Positions 26,188 to 37,005 of a DNA stretch of 64,000 nucleotides are shown one piece after another. Origin of the DNA: Bacillus paralicheniformis (GTDB lineage Bacteria > Bacillota > Bacilli > Bacillales > Bacillaceae); contig NZ_LBMN02000012.1 of assembly GCF_001042485.2 (NCBI RefSeq), positions 1 through 64,000 of the forward strand, written 5' to 3'. Under the pieces are notes generated by a model. That model was not told where the DNA came from. It did no database searches and saw nothing but the letters and a program-made list of their open reading frames with translations. The position numbers were made by a program, and so were the translations under genes. Within the stretch, counting starts at the first letter, position 1, and each line of letters begins with the position of its first letter.

Positions 26188-27081
26188 TTATTTTAATCCG
26201 CTCATGCTGATTCCTTGGACGATTGATTTTTGAAAAACGAAAAACACGAGGATTACCGGGACGAGTGAGACGACTGACATCGCAAACATCGCCCCCCAGT
26301 TAGACGCCGTTTCCGTATCTAAAAACAGCTTTAGTGCCAGAGAAACCGGGTAAAGCTCCGGCTTGTTCAAGTAAAGAAGCGGATTGATCAGCTCCTCCCA
26401 CTTCCAGTAAAACGAGAAGATGGCGGACGTCGCGAGCGCCGGCGCGATCAATGGCAAAATGATTCTGAAAAAGATGCCGAGACGGCTGCAGCCGTCAATT
26501 TTTGCCGCTTCATCTAGTTCTACCGGGATCGTCCTGATGAACTGAATCATCAGAAAGATAAAAAACGCGTGCCCGAAAAATTGGGGAACAACGATCGGCT
26601 TGAATGAATTCAGCCAATCCAGCTTTGCAAAAATGATGTATTGCGGAATCATCAGCACCTCGTGCGGCAGCATCATCGTCACCATCATGCAGCTAAACCA
26701 AAATGCCTTCCCTTTAAACGGGATCCGCGCGAATCCGTAAGCGATGAACGCTGAGGACAAAACCGCGCCGACCGTCGAGAGGCCGACGATAATAAGCGAA
26801 TTTTTAATAAATGTGATGAACGGCTGTCCGGCGATCCCTTTCCAGCCCTCCGTATAATTGGACAGGATCAAAGGGTCCGGGATGAGCGAATGGGATGTGG
26901 CGAATATGCTCGCACTTTCTTTAAACGAGCTTGCAATCAGCCAGATAACGGGATACAAAAGGATGATCGCAAGACTGGCAGTCGCGATATGAAACACGAG
27001 ATGCCCGGCTCTTTTCTTTCCCTTTCCTGTGGGAAGCGGGGCAGGCGCTGCCCGCCCCGAAATGTCTTTTACCGGCTTCAC
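26188..27081 (-). CDS. yesQ: ABC sugar permease YesQ
   Basis: CUT1 permease of 297 residues, six helices, EAA loop [20 protein letters not shown] near 190-209. With YesP and YesO it imports RG-I oligosaccharides; the B. subtilis system borrows the ATPase MsmX, and no ATPase is encoded here. GTG start at 27081, 8 bases after GGAGG. Only 3 bases separate it from the yesP stop. Confidence 0.9.
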   Translation of the reverse strand: MKPVKDISGRAAPAPLPTGKGKKRAGHLVFHIATASLAIILLYPVIWLIASSFKESASIFATSHSLIPDPLILSNYTEGWKGIAGQPFITFIKNSLIIVGLSTVGAVLSSAFIAYGFARIPFKGKAFWFSCMMVTMMLPHEVLMIPQYIIFAKLDWLNSFKPIVVPQFFGHAFFIFLMIQFIRTIPVELDEAAKIDGCSRLGIFFRIILPLIAPALATSAIFSFYWKWEELINPLLYLNKPELYPVSLALKLFLDTETASNWGAMFAMSVVSLVPVILVFFVFQKSIVQGISMSGLK

Positions 27082-27084
27082 CAG

Positions 27085-27984
27085 CTACCCCTCCTTCGAT
27101 TCGTAATGCACCCATAAGGATGAAGTTTTGAACAATATGAATGTGACAAGGCCGATCAGGATCAGCATCACCCATGCCATCGCCGATGCGTAGCCCATTT
27201 GGAAAAAGTTGAAGGCCCGCTGGAACAAATAGAGGGAATACAAAAGCGTCCCGTCAAGCGGACCGCCTTCCCCTTTTGAAATAATGTAGGCCGGCGTAAA
27301 GGTCATGAAGGCTGAAATGGTCTGCATCACCAGGTTAAAAAAGATGATCGGGCTGAGAAGCGGGAGCGTAATGAGAAAAAACCGCTGAAATCTGTTTGCA
27401 CCGTCGACGCTTGCCGCTTCCTGATACATCGGCGGGATATTTTTCAATCCGGCAAGAAAGATCAGCATGGAAGAGCCGAACTGCCACACCGACAAAAGAA
27501 TCAAGGTCCACAATGCGCTTGTCGGGTCCTGATACCAAAGAATCTTCTTGTCAAAACCGAGGAAGAATAAAAGCGCATTGATAACACCGTCATTGCCAAA
27601 TACATTTCGCCACATAATCGCGACCGCCACGCTGCCGCCGATAATGGACGGGAGATAAAAAAGCGTCCGGTAAATGCCGACACCTTTTTCGGCTCTGTTC
27701 AAAATCACCGCGATGAAAAGCGCAAACGCGAGGCGCAGCGGAACACCGGCGAGCACGTAATAAAACGTCACTTTCAGCGAGCCCCAGTACTTTTCATCAT
27801 CTGTCAGCATCGCCTTATAATTGTCAAGGCCGACCCATTTGGGCGCGGTGAACAGATCGTAGCTTGTAAAAGACAGAAACAGCGAGGCTCCCATCGGAAT
27901 GACGGTAAAGCATAAAAATCCGATAATAAACGGGGAAATAAAGGCGTAACCCGCCAAATTGTCAATTCTTTTTTTTCGCTTCAC
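27085..27984 (-). CDS. yesP: ABC sugar permease YesP
   Basis: CUT1 permease of 299 residues, N-terminal helix at about 12-38, EAA loop QEAASVDGANRFQRFFLITL near 204-223. Pairs with YesQ. The GTG at 27984 was chosen because AGGAGG lies 8 bases before it; the ATG at 28002 would put this ribosome site inside the gene and has no good site of its own. This start differs from a longest-frame call by six residues. Confidence 0.88.
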   Translation of the reverse strand: MKRKKRIDNLAGYAFISPFIIGFLCFTVIPMGASLFLSFTSYDLFTAPKWVGLDNYKAMLTDDEKYWGSLKVTFYYVLAGVPLRLAFALFIAVILNRAEKGVGIYRTLFYLPSIIGGSVAVAIMWRNVFGNDGVINALLFFLGFDKKILWYQDPTSALWTLILLSVWQFGSSMLIFLAGLKNIPPMYQEAASVDGANRFQRFFLITLPLLSPIIFFNLVMQTISAFMTFTPAYIISKGEGGPLDGTLLYSLYLFQRAFNFFQMGYASAMAWVMLILIGLVTFILFKTSSLWVHYESKEG

Positions 27985-28036
27985 GTTCACTTCCTCCTGC
28001 ATTTGATGAGCGGCCTTCCTCCACTTGCCCCGCTTA

Positions 28037-29435
<1,399 letters not shown>

Positions 29436-29450
29436 ATTCCGTCAATACGC

Positions 29451-29476
29451 AAAAAACCGCCGGATATACCCGGCGG
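29451..29476 (-). terminator. yesLMN terminator
   Basis: Stem CCGCCGG/CCGGCGG (29457-29463 and 29470-29476) with loop ATATAC, followed on the minus strand by TTTTTT. It lies 2 bases after the yesN stop, separating yesLMN from yesO. Confidence 0.9.
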
Positions 29477-29478
29477 CA

Positions 29479-30648
29479 TTAAAACGTGTTTTCTTCTTTT
29501 TTTCGAAATTCTGACGGGGTGAGTCCCGTGTATTTTTTAAAAACAAGGCTGAAGTATTTCGGATTATGGCCAAACCCCAGTTCCTCTGCCAGTGCGCCGA
29601 TGGCCGTGTTTTTAGACTTCTTCATTTTCGCGATCGCTTTTTCGATGCGCACCTTTGCGACATAGCTTGAAAACCTTTCACCGGTTTCCTGTTTAAACAG
29701 CTTGCCGAGATAATCCGGATTCATGTACAGCATGTTGCGGGCTGCCCATTTCAGCGAAAGCTTCGGATTTGAGGCTTCCTTTTCGATGAGATCGAGCATC
29801 CTCCCGATTAAAACCGATGTCTCTCCTTCATCTTGGACGATCTGTGCGTATGCCTTTTCATACATCACGGAGGCTTCGCTGATACTGCCGCTTTCGCTGA
29901 GTGATGCTTCAGGTTCAAATTGAAGCAGATGGCGTGAAAGCTCTTGGACGCTTTTCATTTTTTCCTCAAGCACGGCGGGAGCCAATGCTCCGTCTACTGC
30001 ACAGACAAGCACTTGTTGAACGCGGGCCGAAGCGATGACAGAACCGTTCAGCACCTCATCCGCAATCGACTCAACGCCTCGTGCATAGTCTTTGTCATCC
30101 CCGTCCCGGACGGAAAACAGGATCAGCCTGATGACCTTTTGCTCTGAAAAGAAGCGCAGGCACGTTTCATCCTCGATGCGGCCGCCCGTAACCAGCTCTT
30201 TTAGCATCTGCTTCATAAGATGCGGCTTCATCATCTCCAGATCGGTTTTCACTTTTTGTGCCGATTCCTCTTTTTTCAGCTCGCCGATCACGCTTTGAAG
30301 CGAATCTGTAATGTGGCTTTCATTGCAGGGTTTGAGCAAATAATGCCTGACTCCGTATGACATTGCTTTTTTTGCATATTCAAACTGGCCGAAGCCCGTC
30401 AGCAAAATAAACCGGATTGACGGGTGGTCGCGGGATACTTTCTCGATCAGTTCGAGTCCTCCCATCCCGGGCATTTTAATATCGCTGATCACAATATCGG
30501 GCCGCTCTTCCATAATCAGGCGGTAGGCGTCAATCCCGTTTTGCGCGGCTCCGATCAAAGACGTCCCGAACGAATTCCATTCGATCATGCTGGAGATGCC
30601 GTCGAGAATAATCCGTTCATCGTCCGCCAACAGCACTTTATACATCAT
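29479..30648 (-). CDS. yesN: Response regulator YesN (AraC-type output)
   Basis: A 389-residue response regulator. Receiver domain at 1-120 with DDE (about 9-11), phospho-acceptor Asp in VISDIKMPG (about 54) and Lys in LLKPC; a middle linker; and a C-terminal AraC DNA-binding domain (about 285-385, with GFGHNPKYFSLVFKKYTGLT). Partner of kinase YesM, whose stop codon overlaps its start (TGATG). Two adjacent ATGs (30648, 30645) and an upstream GTG make the exact start uncertain by one or two codons. Confidence 0.9.
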   Translation of the reverse strand: MMYKVLLADDERIILDGISSMIEWNSFGTSLIGAAQNGIDAYRLIMEERPDIVISDIKMPGMGGLELIEKVSRDHPSIRFILLTGFGQFEYAKKAMSYGVRHYLLKPCNESHITDSLQSVIGELKKEESAQKVKTDLEMMKPHLMKQMLKELVTGGRIEDETCLRFFSEQKVIRLILFSVRDGDDKDYARGVESIADEVLNGSVIASARVQQVLVCAVDGALAPAVLEEKMKSVQELSRHLLQFEPEASLSESGSISEASVMYEKAYAQIVQDEGETSVLIGRMLDLIEKEASNPKLSLKWAARNMLYMNPDYLGKLFKQETGERFSSYVAKVRIEKAIAKMKKSKNTAIGALAEELGFGHNPKYFSLVFKKYTGLTPSEFRKKEENTF

Positions 30649-32384
30649 CACACCCCGCTTTGAAATGGTATTTTAATCATCATTTCGGTTCCCTTGTTCT
30701 TTTCGCTTGAAATCGTCAAGCCGTACCCTTTGCCAAACATCAGCTGAATGCGCTCATCGATATTTTGCAGCCCGATTCCTCTGCCTCTTGTCCGGACAAG
30801 CTCTTTTCTCGCTTTTTCCAAAAAGTCTTCATCCATGCCCGGTCCGTTGTCAGCAACCGTTAAATACACAAGCCCGCCTTTTTTATATGCTTTAATGTGA
30901 ATATGGCAAGGTTCAATGAAGGGCTCGAGACAGTATGTAATCGCATTTTCAGCCAAAGGCTGGAGAACAAGCTTAGGCACGCGGCATTTTTTCACCGCCG
31001 GCTCAATGTCGAGCTCAAAAACGAGCCGCTCCTCAAAGCGAAAACGCTGAATCGTAAAATAGTGGAGCACAATTTCAGCTTCTTCCTCGATCGTCAGCAC
31101 GTCGGTTTTCATATTGATGGCATTCCTGAGCAAAAACCCGAGAGATTCAGTCATCTTTGAAATTTGCGGCTGATGGTTCGTTTTTGCCAGCCAGTTGATC
31201 GACTCGAGCGTGTTGTATAAAAAGTGGGGGTTGATTTGCGCTTGGAGCGCTTTAAATTCCGTCTCTTTCAGCATCAGCTGCTTCTTGTAGTTCTCGGCAA
31301 TCAGTTCATTGATCCGTTCAACCATCGTAAAAAAGTTGCGGTTTAAGACGCTGACTTCATCCTGCCGGTCTGAAGGAGCGCGAGTGAGCGGCGCCAGTTT
31401 AAAATCGCCGTTTTGGACATTTTTCATGGCTGCCACCAGCTTCTCAATCGGACTCGTAATGCCCCTGGCCATTTTTCTTCCAAAGAGGACCGCAATCAGA
31501 AAGAAGAGGATAAAAAGGGAAATCAGGATCGTCTTCATCGCAGAGATTTTCGAAAACATAGCGTCAAAGGGGATCAGGCTCCAATACGTCCAATTCTTAT
31601 ACGCTGATTTGACATATGAAACGAAAAAGCGCTGGCCGTTTTCCTCCACAATGTCATATCCGTTTTCAGCATGGGAAGATAAACGAAGTCCATCGGTTTG
31701 GCTGAAAGGTATTTCAGAAAAAAACAGCTCCCGCCCGTCCGACATCGCAATCTTGCCCGCGCCTTCCCCCCAGTCTTTCGGAAGATCGCCAATCACCCGT
31801 TTTAAATCGGCGACAATCACCACTGTTCCCAGATGGTCAAGGTTTAAACGCTCATAGGAGCGGATTTCCCGGACGGATAACAGCTCGCCGGTTTCACCCG
31901 GCATGGGCTCCCACGTGTTGCTGCCTTTTTGGCGCGACGCTTTTTCGATCAGCGCATTCTTTTGCTCCCGCAATGCTTCGGTTAAATTCGCCCCTGCGGA
32001 ATACTCGGTGCCGGAAGCATCAAACAAATGAATCGATTTAATGTACCGCTTAGAGCCGGTATATTCGGCAAGCTTATCCCAAATTTTGCTTTTCATCCGG
32101 TAGCGCCCGTATTTGTTTTGGCCTCGGCCGGCTTTCAGAAGGTTCGCTTGGATGTCAGCGTCAGTGGTCAGTTGATATGACACATCCTCAATCTTTTTCA
32201 ATTCATCTTCAATGCTTTTTGATGATAGCATCAGCACCTGTGACGACTTCCTGTAAATCTGCTGGTCATATACACGGAACGCGTATTGAACGCCGCTCAA
32301 GATCAGGATGAGCGAAACGGCCATGATCAGTGAAATCAAGATAAACAATTGATCTTTAATTTTTAAATGCTGATAGCGGTTCAC
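30648..32384 (-). CDS. yesM: Sensor histidine kinase YesM
   Basis: Membrane histidine kinase of 578 residues: helix near 15-35, extracellular sensor to about 275, second helix (about 282-302), HAMP, a His_kinase domain with phospho-acceptor His in INPHFLYNTLESINWL (about 385) and an ATPase domain with DNGPGMD and GRGIGLQNI. The YesM/LytS-like class typically senses sugars through binding proteins. GTG start, 9 bases after AAGGTG. Between yesL (13 bases) and yesN (overlap). Confidence 0.92.
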   Translation of the reverse strand: MNRYQHLKIKDQLFILISLIMAVSLILILSGVQYAFRVYDQQIYRKSSQVLMLSSKSIEDELKKIEDVSYQLTTDADIQANLLKAGRGQNKYGRYRMKSKIWDKLAEYTGSKRYIKSIHLFDASGTEYSAGANLTEALREQKNALIEKASRQKGSNTWEPMPGETGELLSVREIRSYERLNLDHLGTVVIVADLKRVIGDLPKDWGEGAGKIAMSDGRELFFSEIPFSQTDGLRLSSHAENGYDIVEENGQRFFVSYVKSAYKNWTYWSLIPFDAMFSKISAMKTILISLFILFFLIAVLFGRKMARGITSPIEKLVAAMKNVQNGDFKLAPLTRAPSDRQDEVSVLNRNFFTMVERINELIAENYKKQLMLKETEFKALQAQINPHFLYNTLESINWLAKTNHQPQISKMTESLGFLLRNAINMKTDVLTIEEEAEIVLHYFTIQRFRFEERLVFELDIEPAVKKCRVPKLVLQPLAENAITYCLEPFIEPCHIHIKAYKKGGLVYLTVADNGPGMDEDFLEKARKELVRTRGRGIGLQNIDERIQLMFGKGYGLTISSEKNKGTEMMIKIPFQSGV

Positions 32385-32397
32385 CGAACGAACACCT

Positions 32398-33042
32398 TCA
32401 TTTCAAGCGTGTGACGGCAGCCTGCTTATCTGTCCGGCGCCCGTCGATTGCTCGGAACGCCTGAAACGAGAGCTTCGTCAAAATGAAGCTTAAAGCGCTG
32501 CCGCTGAAAAACAGAAGAAATGTGACATGAAATAAAGCGAGCAGAATCATGCCAAACGCGCTGATCAGCATGAAAAACGAGGTGAGCGGACGGGAAAAGC
32601 CGATGATAAAGCTGTATTTCAGCACTGCACTCCGTTTTAAATCGTAGTGGACATCAATTGGAAAAGCGTATAAGAGGATGATGGCGTAAATGATAAACAA
32701 ACTGATGAACAGGCTTAAGATAACCGGCTGATCGTGAAAATAGACGGCCGCAATTTGAAAATCAACAATCAGCAATAAACCGACCAGACCCAATATCAAA
32801 CCGAGAACGCTTGCTTTGGCCCATTTCTTTTTAAACGCCTGAAAAAACGTCTGAAACACCGGGATATCCGTCTTTCCCAGCGCCCACTGTCTTGTCACAG
32901 CGAACATCGCGGCAGTCGCCGGCGCTAAACCGAAGATGACCGCTCCCGCCAGCGTGAAGCCGATCCACAGCAGATTCAAATAGGCGAGCCGCATCACCCA
33001 CTCGCAAAAGCGGTAAAATCCATTTGCCAACGTGTGAATCAT
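32398..33042 (-). CDS. yesL: DUF624 membrane protein YesL
   Basis: A 214-residue membrane protein with five or so helices and the DUF624 pattern FGLAPATAAMFAVTRQWALG. First gene of the yesLMN unit. The start at 33042 is set by AAGGAGGG 7 bases upstream; the open frame reaches 33333 but would overlap the end of ggt and the promoter region. Function unknown; perhaps an accessory of the sensor kinase or importer. Confidence 0.85.
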   Translation of the reverse strand: MIHTLANGFYRFCEWVMRLAYLNLLWIGFTLAGAVIFGLAPATAAMFAVTRQWALGKTDIPVFQTFFQAFKKKWAKASVLGLILGLVGLLLIVDFQIAAVYFHDQPVILSLFISLFIIYAIILLYAFPIDVHYDLKRSAVLKYSFIIGFSRPLTSFFMLISAFGMILLALFHVTFLLFFSGSALSFILTKLSFQAFRAIDGRRTDKQAAVTRLK

Positions 33043-33064
33043 GGTCTCCCTCCTTCGCAAATTT

Positions 33065-33078
33065 AGTAAACGCTTACA
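33065..33078 (-). promoter_or_regulatory. cre site upstream of yesL
   Basis: Minus strand TGTAAGCGTTTACT matches 13 of 14 positions of TGWAANCGNTNWCA, 23 bases before the yesL start. It predicts CcpA repression of the sensing operon. Confidence 0.65.
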
Positions 33079-33138
33079 AAAAATATATTTCTCTTCTTTC
33101 GAAAAAAATCCTTTTTTCCCCGCTGACAGACGGAAGAA

Positions 33139-33167
33139 GGCTTGATCTAAAAGCCTTAGACCAAGCC
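33139..33167 (-). terminator. Probable ggt terminator
   Basis: Imperfect hairpin GGCTTGGTCTAA/TTAGATCAAGCC (minus strand) with one mismatch, followed by TTCTTCC. The T-run is poor, so termination may be partial. Confidence 0.5.
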
Positions 33168-33178
33168 CCTTGCTTCCG

Positions 33179-34936
33179 CTATTTAGCCGATGTCTTAATG
33201 TTGACGCCGACCGCCGTCCCGTTTCTGCTCGAATCGGCAACCCCCATAAATGTTTTGTTCTCCCGGTCAATGAAAATGCTTTGGACATTGCCGATTTCAA
33301 CCGGATTCGCGCCGAATCTGTGGCCGAAGTCATTGAGCTTCAGTCTGACATCCTTCGGCATTCCGGATTCATAGCGGTACGAAGTCAGGCTGTTCGTATA
33401 GATTCTCGGCTCTTCAATCGCATCCTGAAGGCTCATGCCGTACTCAAAGTAATTCAAGATCGTCTGGAAAACGGAAGCAATGATCGTCGTTCCTCCCGGG
33501 GAACCGACAGTCAGCACCGGTTTTTCGTCTTTAAACACGATCGTCGGCGTCATGCTTGAAAGCGGCCTTTTATTCGGCTGGACTTCGTTCGCTCCGCCTG
33601 GAACCGCATCAAAATCGGTCAGTTCATTGTTTAAAAACAGTCCGTAACCGGGCACTAAAATCCCCGTTCCAAAAAGCTGTTCAATCGTAGTCGTATAAGA
33701 GACAACATTGCCCCACTGGTCCGTGACGGTAAAATGTGTCGTCTCCCCGATCGTCTTATCTTCAGGCTGAGGCACGATTTCATAATTCGGCTCTCCCGCC
33801 TCGTATTTCCACGGATCGCCCGCTTTCACATCGCGGTTCATCGAATCAAGGCTGATCAGCTGCTGCCGCTCCTTAATATAATCGGGATCGAGCAGCCCTG
33901 AGAGCGGAACATCGACAAATTCCGGATCGCCTGCATATGCCGCCCTGTCCGCATAGGCGAGGTGCATCGTTTCCGCGAGCAGATGATATTTTTCAAACGA
34001 TTTTGGATCGTATTGCGATAAATGAAAATCGTCAATTAATTTCAGCATCTGCAGCATGAACACTCCGCCTGAGCTTGGAGGAGGCATGCTTGCGATATCA
34101 TAGCCGTGGTACTCGCCCCAGATCGGCTTATCTGTTGTGACCTCATAGCGGGACAGGTCATCAGGTGTCATCGAACCCCCGAAATCCTGCACGACATCCG
34201 CAATCGCCCGGCCGATTTCTCCATCATAAAAGGCTTTTGACCCATCTTTCCGTATTAATTTAAACGTCTTGGCCAAATCCTTTTGTACGAGAATATCGCC
34301 TTCTTTTAAAGGTTCACCGTCCGGAAGGAAAATATCCTTTGCGGCCGTTTTGCTCAGCTTGTCCTGATGGTCCTTTATCGCATCGGCTAAAACCGAATCG
34401 ATCGGGAACCCTTCTTCTGCAAGCTTAATTGAAGGCGAGATCAAGTCTTCCATTTTCTTCGTTCCCCACTTTTTATGCGCTGCTTCGAGCCCTTTCAGCG
34501 TTCCCGGCACACCGACCGCATTTCCGTGTCTCGACCTTTCTGAAAAAGGAATCACCTTTCCGTCTTCATCCAAAAACATGTCAGGTTCGGCACCCTCTGG
34601 AGCACGCTCCCTGCTGTTGACAATCGACGTTTCCTTCGTCTCGCTGTCGTAGACCATCATGAATCCGCCGCCGCCGATTCCCGACATCATCGGCTCCGTT
34701 ACATTCAGTGCATACTGAATCGCAATTGCTGCATCAATGGCATTCCCGCCCTTTTTCAAAACCTCGGCTCCGATTTTTGATGCAAGCGGATGGGCCGTAG
34801 CCACCATACCGTCTTTCCCGACGGCGACTTTATCACCATCTCCGCCGCTCATGACCCCTTCTGCTTTTGACACCGGACTGAACAAGCAACCAACCGCCAA
34901 GCAAAACGCAACAACTAAGAAAGCTAACCGTCTCAT
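33179..34936 (-). CDS. ggt: Gamma-glutamyltransferase
   Basis: Secreted Ntn-hydrolase of 585 residues that hydrolyses or transfers gamma-glutamyl groups (glutathione, glutamine, poly-gamma-glutamate). Signal peptide MRRLAFLVVAFCLAVGC...SKA. Autocleavage and catalytic Thr399 in IGETTHFTV separates the large and small subunits; Arg109 in NSRERAPE binds substrate; the oxyanion loop GSPGG is near 480. This numbering equals what I recall for the B. licheniformis enzyme, the main ground for the species call. In B. subtilis ggt lies elsewhere on the chromosome. Monocistronic. Confidence 0.95.
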   Translation of the reverse strand: MRRLAFLVVAFCLAVGCLFSPVSKAEGVMSGGDGDKVAVGKDGMVATAHPLASKIGAEVLKKGGNAIDAAIAIQYALNVTEPMMSGIGGGGFMMVYDSETKETSIVNSRERAPEGAEPDMFLDEDGKVIPFSERSRHGNAVGVPGTLKGLEAAHKKWGTKKMEDLISPSIKLAEEGFPIDSVLADAIKDHQDKLSKTAAKDIFLPDGEPLKEGDILVQKDLAKTFKLIRKDGSKAFYDGEIGRAIADVVQDFGGSMTPDDLSRYEVTTDKPIWGEYHGYDIASMPPPSSGGVFMLQMLKLIDDFHLSQYDPKSFEKYHLLAETMHLAYADRAAYAGDPEFVDVPLSGLLDPDYIKERQQLISLDSMNRDVKAGDPWKYEAGEPNYEIVPQPEDKTIGETTHFTVTDQWGNVVSYTTTIEQLFGTGILVPGYGLFLNNELTDFDAVPGGANEVQPNKRPLSSMTPTIVFKDEKPVLTVGSPGGTTIIASVFQTILNYFEYGMSLQDAIEEPRIYTNSLTSYRYESGMPKDVRLKLNDFGHRFGANPVEIGNVQSIFIDRENKTFMGVADSSRNGTAVGVNIKTSAK

Positions 34937-35267
34937 CAGATCACATTCCTTTCCAGTTTATTACTACTATAACAGGAAAGTGAACTGAAAATAAGGAAAA
35001 CTCCCAATTTTCTATTTTTTTGAACCTAAACTCCCAAATTCAACAAAAAAACCCTGTCATTCGTTCTTTTGACACAATTAGCTGAAAGGAGAAAACACCT
35101 ATTATCATCATAAAATCCCGGATGCAGCTGGTGCTTGCGCCCATCTAAAAGATGTGAATATCTAAAAATTAAATGGTTTTTTTCGACTGCACCTGTTTTT
35201 TTTCGACAAAAAGTTATATAATATTTTGATGTGTGCATTGTCTCATTTAAACAATGGAGGGTTACAA
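34937..35267. other. Divergent ggt/ykaA intergenic region
   Basis: About 330 bp without a convincing gene. It contains a TTTTGACA near 35070, two GTTTTTTTCGAC repeats (35176-35187 and 35195-35207) 20 bp apart, a -10-like TATAAT at 35217-35222 and the ykaA ribosome site TGGAGG. A short frame near 35106-35146 lacks a start and is not called. Confidence 0.55.
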
Positions 35268-35885
35268 ATGTTGAAAAGAAAAAAAGACAAGTTTTCCGTG
35301 CTTTTGATGGAAATTGCAAAAAATTTAGACGAAACAGCTGAGTATTTTGTTAACTATAAAGTGACGAATCAGACAACCCTTAAAGAATTCGCGGATACCT
35401 TAAAAGAGTATGAGACAAAAGGAGATAATTATGTACATACGATGATTAAGGAGCTGAACAAAGCATTTATCACGCCGATCGAACGCGAAGACATCCTTCA
35501 GCTTACAAACAGCCTCGATGATGTACTCGACGGCATCGAACACTTTTCAGCCATGATGGAAATCTTCTCGATCACATCTTCAGATGAGCATATTGATAAA
35601 TTCAGCGGCTATATCAGAGAATGCGCAAAAGAAATTCTGCTGACGATTGAATTGCTGGCGGAAAATCGCCTGAATGAAATTCAGCCGCACGCCATTAAAA
35701 TTAAAGAATACGAACATAACTGCGATAACCTGCACCGCAAATCGCTGAAGAATCTTTTCGGAAAAGAGACCGATCCGATTAAAGTGATCCAGTACAGGGA
35801 AATCTATGAGACGCTTGAAGAAATCGCAGATTCATGCCAAAGTGTAGCAAACAATTTAGAAACCATCATAATGAAAAATGCGTAA
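35268..35885 (+). CDS. ykaA: PhoU-like (DUF47) protein YkaA
   Basis: A 205-residue all-helical cytosolic protein of the DUF47/PhoU-like family, usually encoded just before a Pit transporter and thought to regulate it. Conserved acidic helices include ETKGDNYVHTMIKEL and EYEHNCDNLHRKSLK. The ATG at 35268 has TGGAGG 7 bases upstream. It is 12 bases from pit, an operon also found in B. subtilis. Confidence 0.9.
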   Translation: MLKRKKDKFSVLLMEIAKNLDETAEYFVNYKVTNQTTLKEFADTLKEYETKGDNYVHTMIKELNKAFITPIEREDILQLTNSLDDVLDGIEHFSAMMEIFSITSSDEHIDKFSGYIRECAKEILLTIELLAENRLNEIQPHAIKIKEYEHNCDNLHRKSLKNLFGKETDPIKVIQYREIYETLEEIADSCQSVANNLETIIMKNA

Positions 35886-35897
35886 CGAGGGATTATA

Positions 35898-36896
35898 ATG
35901 GATCTTTTATTTGTATTAACCATATTGATTGTCATCTTTGCTTTGGCATTTGACTTTATCAACGGGTTTCATGATACGGCAAATGCGATCGCCACCTCGG
36001 TATCGACAAAAGCGTTAAAACCAAGGCACGCCATTATAATGGCGGCTGTCATGAACTTCGCCGGCGCCATGACGTTCACAGGCGTAGCGAAAACCATTAC
36101 GAGCGATATCGCCGACCCTTTCAAACTGGAAAACGGATCGGTCGTGATCCTTGCAGCTCTTATCGCGGGCATTACATGGAACCTGGTGACTTGGTATTTC
36201 GGCATTCCCAGCAGCTCATCCCACGCGATCATCGGAGCGATTGCCGGAGCTGTCATTGCATCGGAAGGATTCGCCGCGATTAAATACCACGGATTTATTA
36301 AAATTATCGAAGCACTTATATTATCGCCCGTTTTGGCGTTTGTTTTAGGATATTTGATCTACAGCATCGTCAAAGTCATTTTTAAGAACAGCAATCTGGC
36401 CAAAACGAATAAGCGGTTCCGGCGCGTTCAAATCGCGACAGCTGCCATACAGTCCTATACGCACGGCACGAACGATGCACAGAAAGCGATGGGTATCATT
36501 ACGATGGCTTTAATTGCGGGTAACTTGCACAGTACAACCGATATCCCGTTCTGGGTGCAGTTTGCATGCGCCACAGCCATGGGACTCGGAACATCTGTCG
36601 GCGGCTGGAAAATCATCAAAACCGTCGGCGGAAAAATCATGAAGATCCGTCCCGTCAACGGTGTCTCTGCAGATTTGACGGGAGCCCTCATCATCTTTGG
36701 TGCGACGATCGTCCATTTGCCTGTCAGCACGACACACGTCATTTCTTCATCCATTTTAGGCGTGGGCGCTTCCCACCGGGTGAAAGGCGTTAACTGGGGC
36801 ACCGCAAAGCGGATGTTGATCACATGGGTCATTACCCTTCCCATTTCGGCAACTATCGGTGCATTTGCCTATTTCATACTTGATTTATTCTTTTAA
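35898..36896 (+). CDS. pit: Low-affinity inorganic phosphate transporter Pit
   Basis: Membrane phosphate (metal-phosphate/H+) symporter of 332 residues, about ten helices. Two inverted family repeats with signatures FDFINGFHDTANAIAT (residues 14-29) and SYTHGTNDAQKAMG (about 187-200). Ribosome site GAGGG 6 bases upstream. It follows ykaA and ends with a strong terminator. Confidence 0.93.
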   Translation: MDLLFVLTILIVIFALAFDFINGFHDTANAIATSVSTKALKPRHAIIMAAVMNFAGAMTFTGVAKTITSDIADPFKLENGSVVILAALIAGITWNLVTWYFGIPSSSSHAIIGAIAGAVIASEGFAAIKYHGFIKIIEALILSPVLAFVLGYLIYSIVKVIFKNSNLAKTNKRFRRVQIATAAIQSYTHGTNDAQKAMGIITMALIAGNLHSTTDIPFWVQFACATAMGLGTSVGGWKIIKTVGGKIMKIRPVNGVSADLTGALIIFGATIVHLPVSTTHVISSSILGVGASHRVKGVNWGTAKRMLITWVITLPISATIGAFAYFILDLFF

Positions 36897-36903
36897 TCAG
36901 CAC

Positions 36904-36934
36904 ACTCCCGTCCGAATCCAGGACGGGAGTTTTC
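36904..36934 (+). terminator. ykaA-pit terminator
   Basis: Stem ACTCCCGTCC/GGACGGGAGT (36904-36913 and 36921-36930) followed by TTTTC. Confidence 0.92.
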
Positions 36935-37005
36935 ATGTTTAAAAGAAAGCCGGCATAACAATAGAATAGGAACTGCACTATTTCTCGGGAAGAGGGAAAC
37001 CAGTT

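Noticed and set aside
32398..33333. 311-residue form of YesL
   Set aside because: The extra 97 N-terminal residues read through the cre site and the ggt 3' end; AAGGAGGG upstream of 33042 and the DUF624 family length support the short form.
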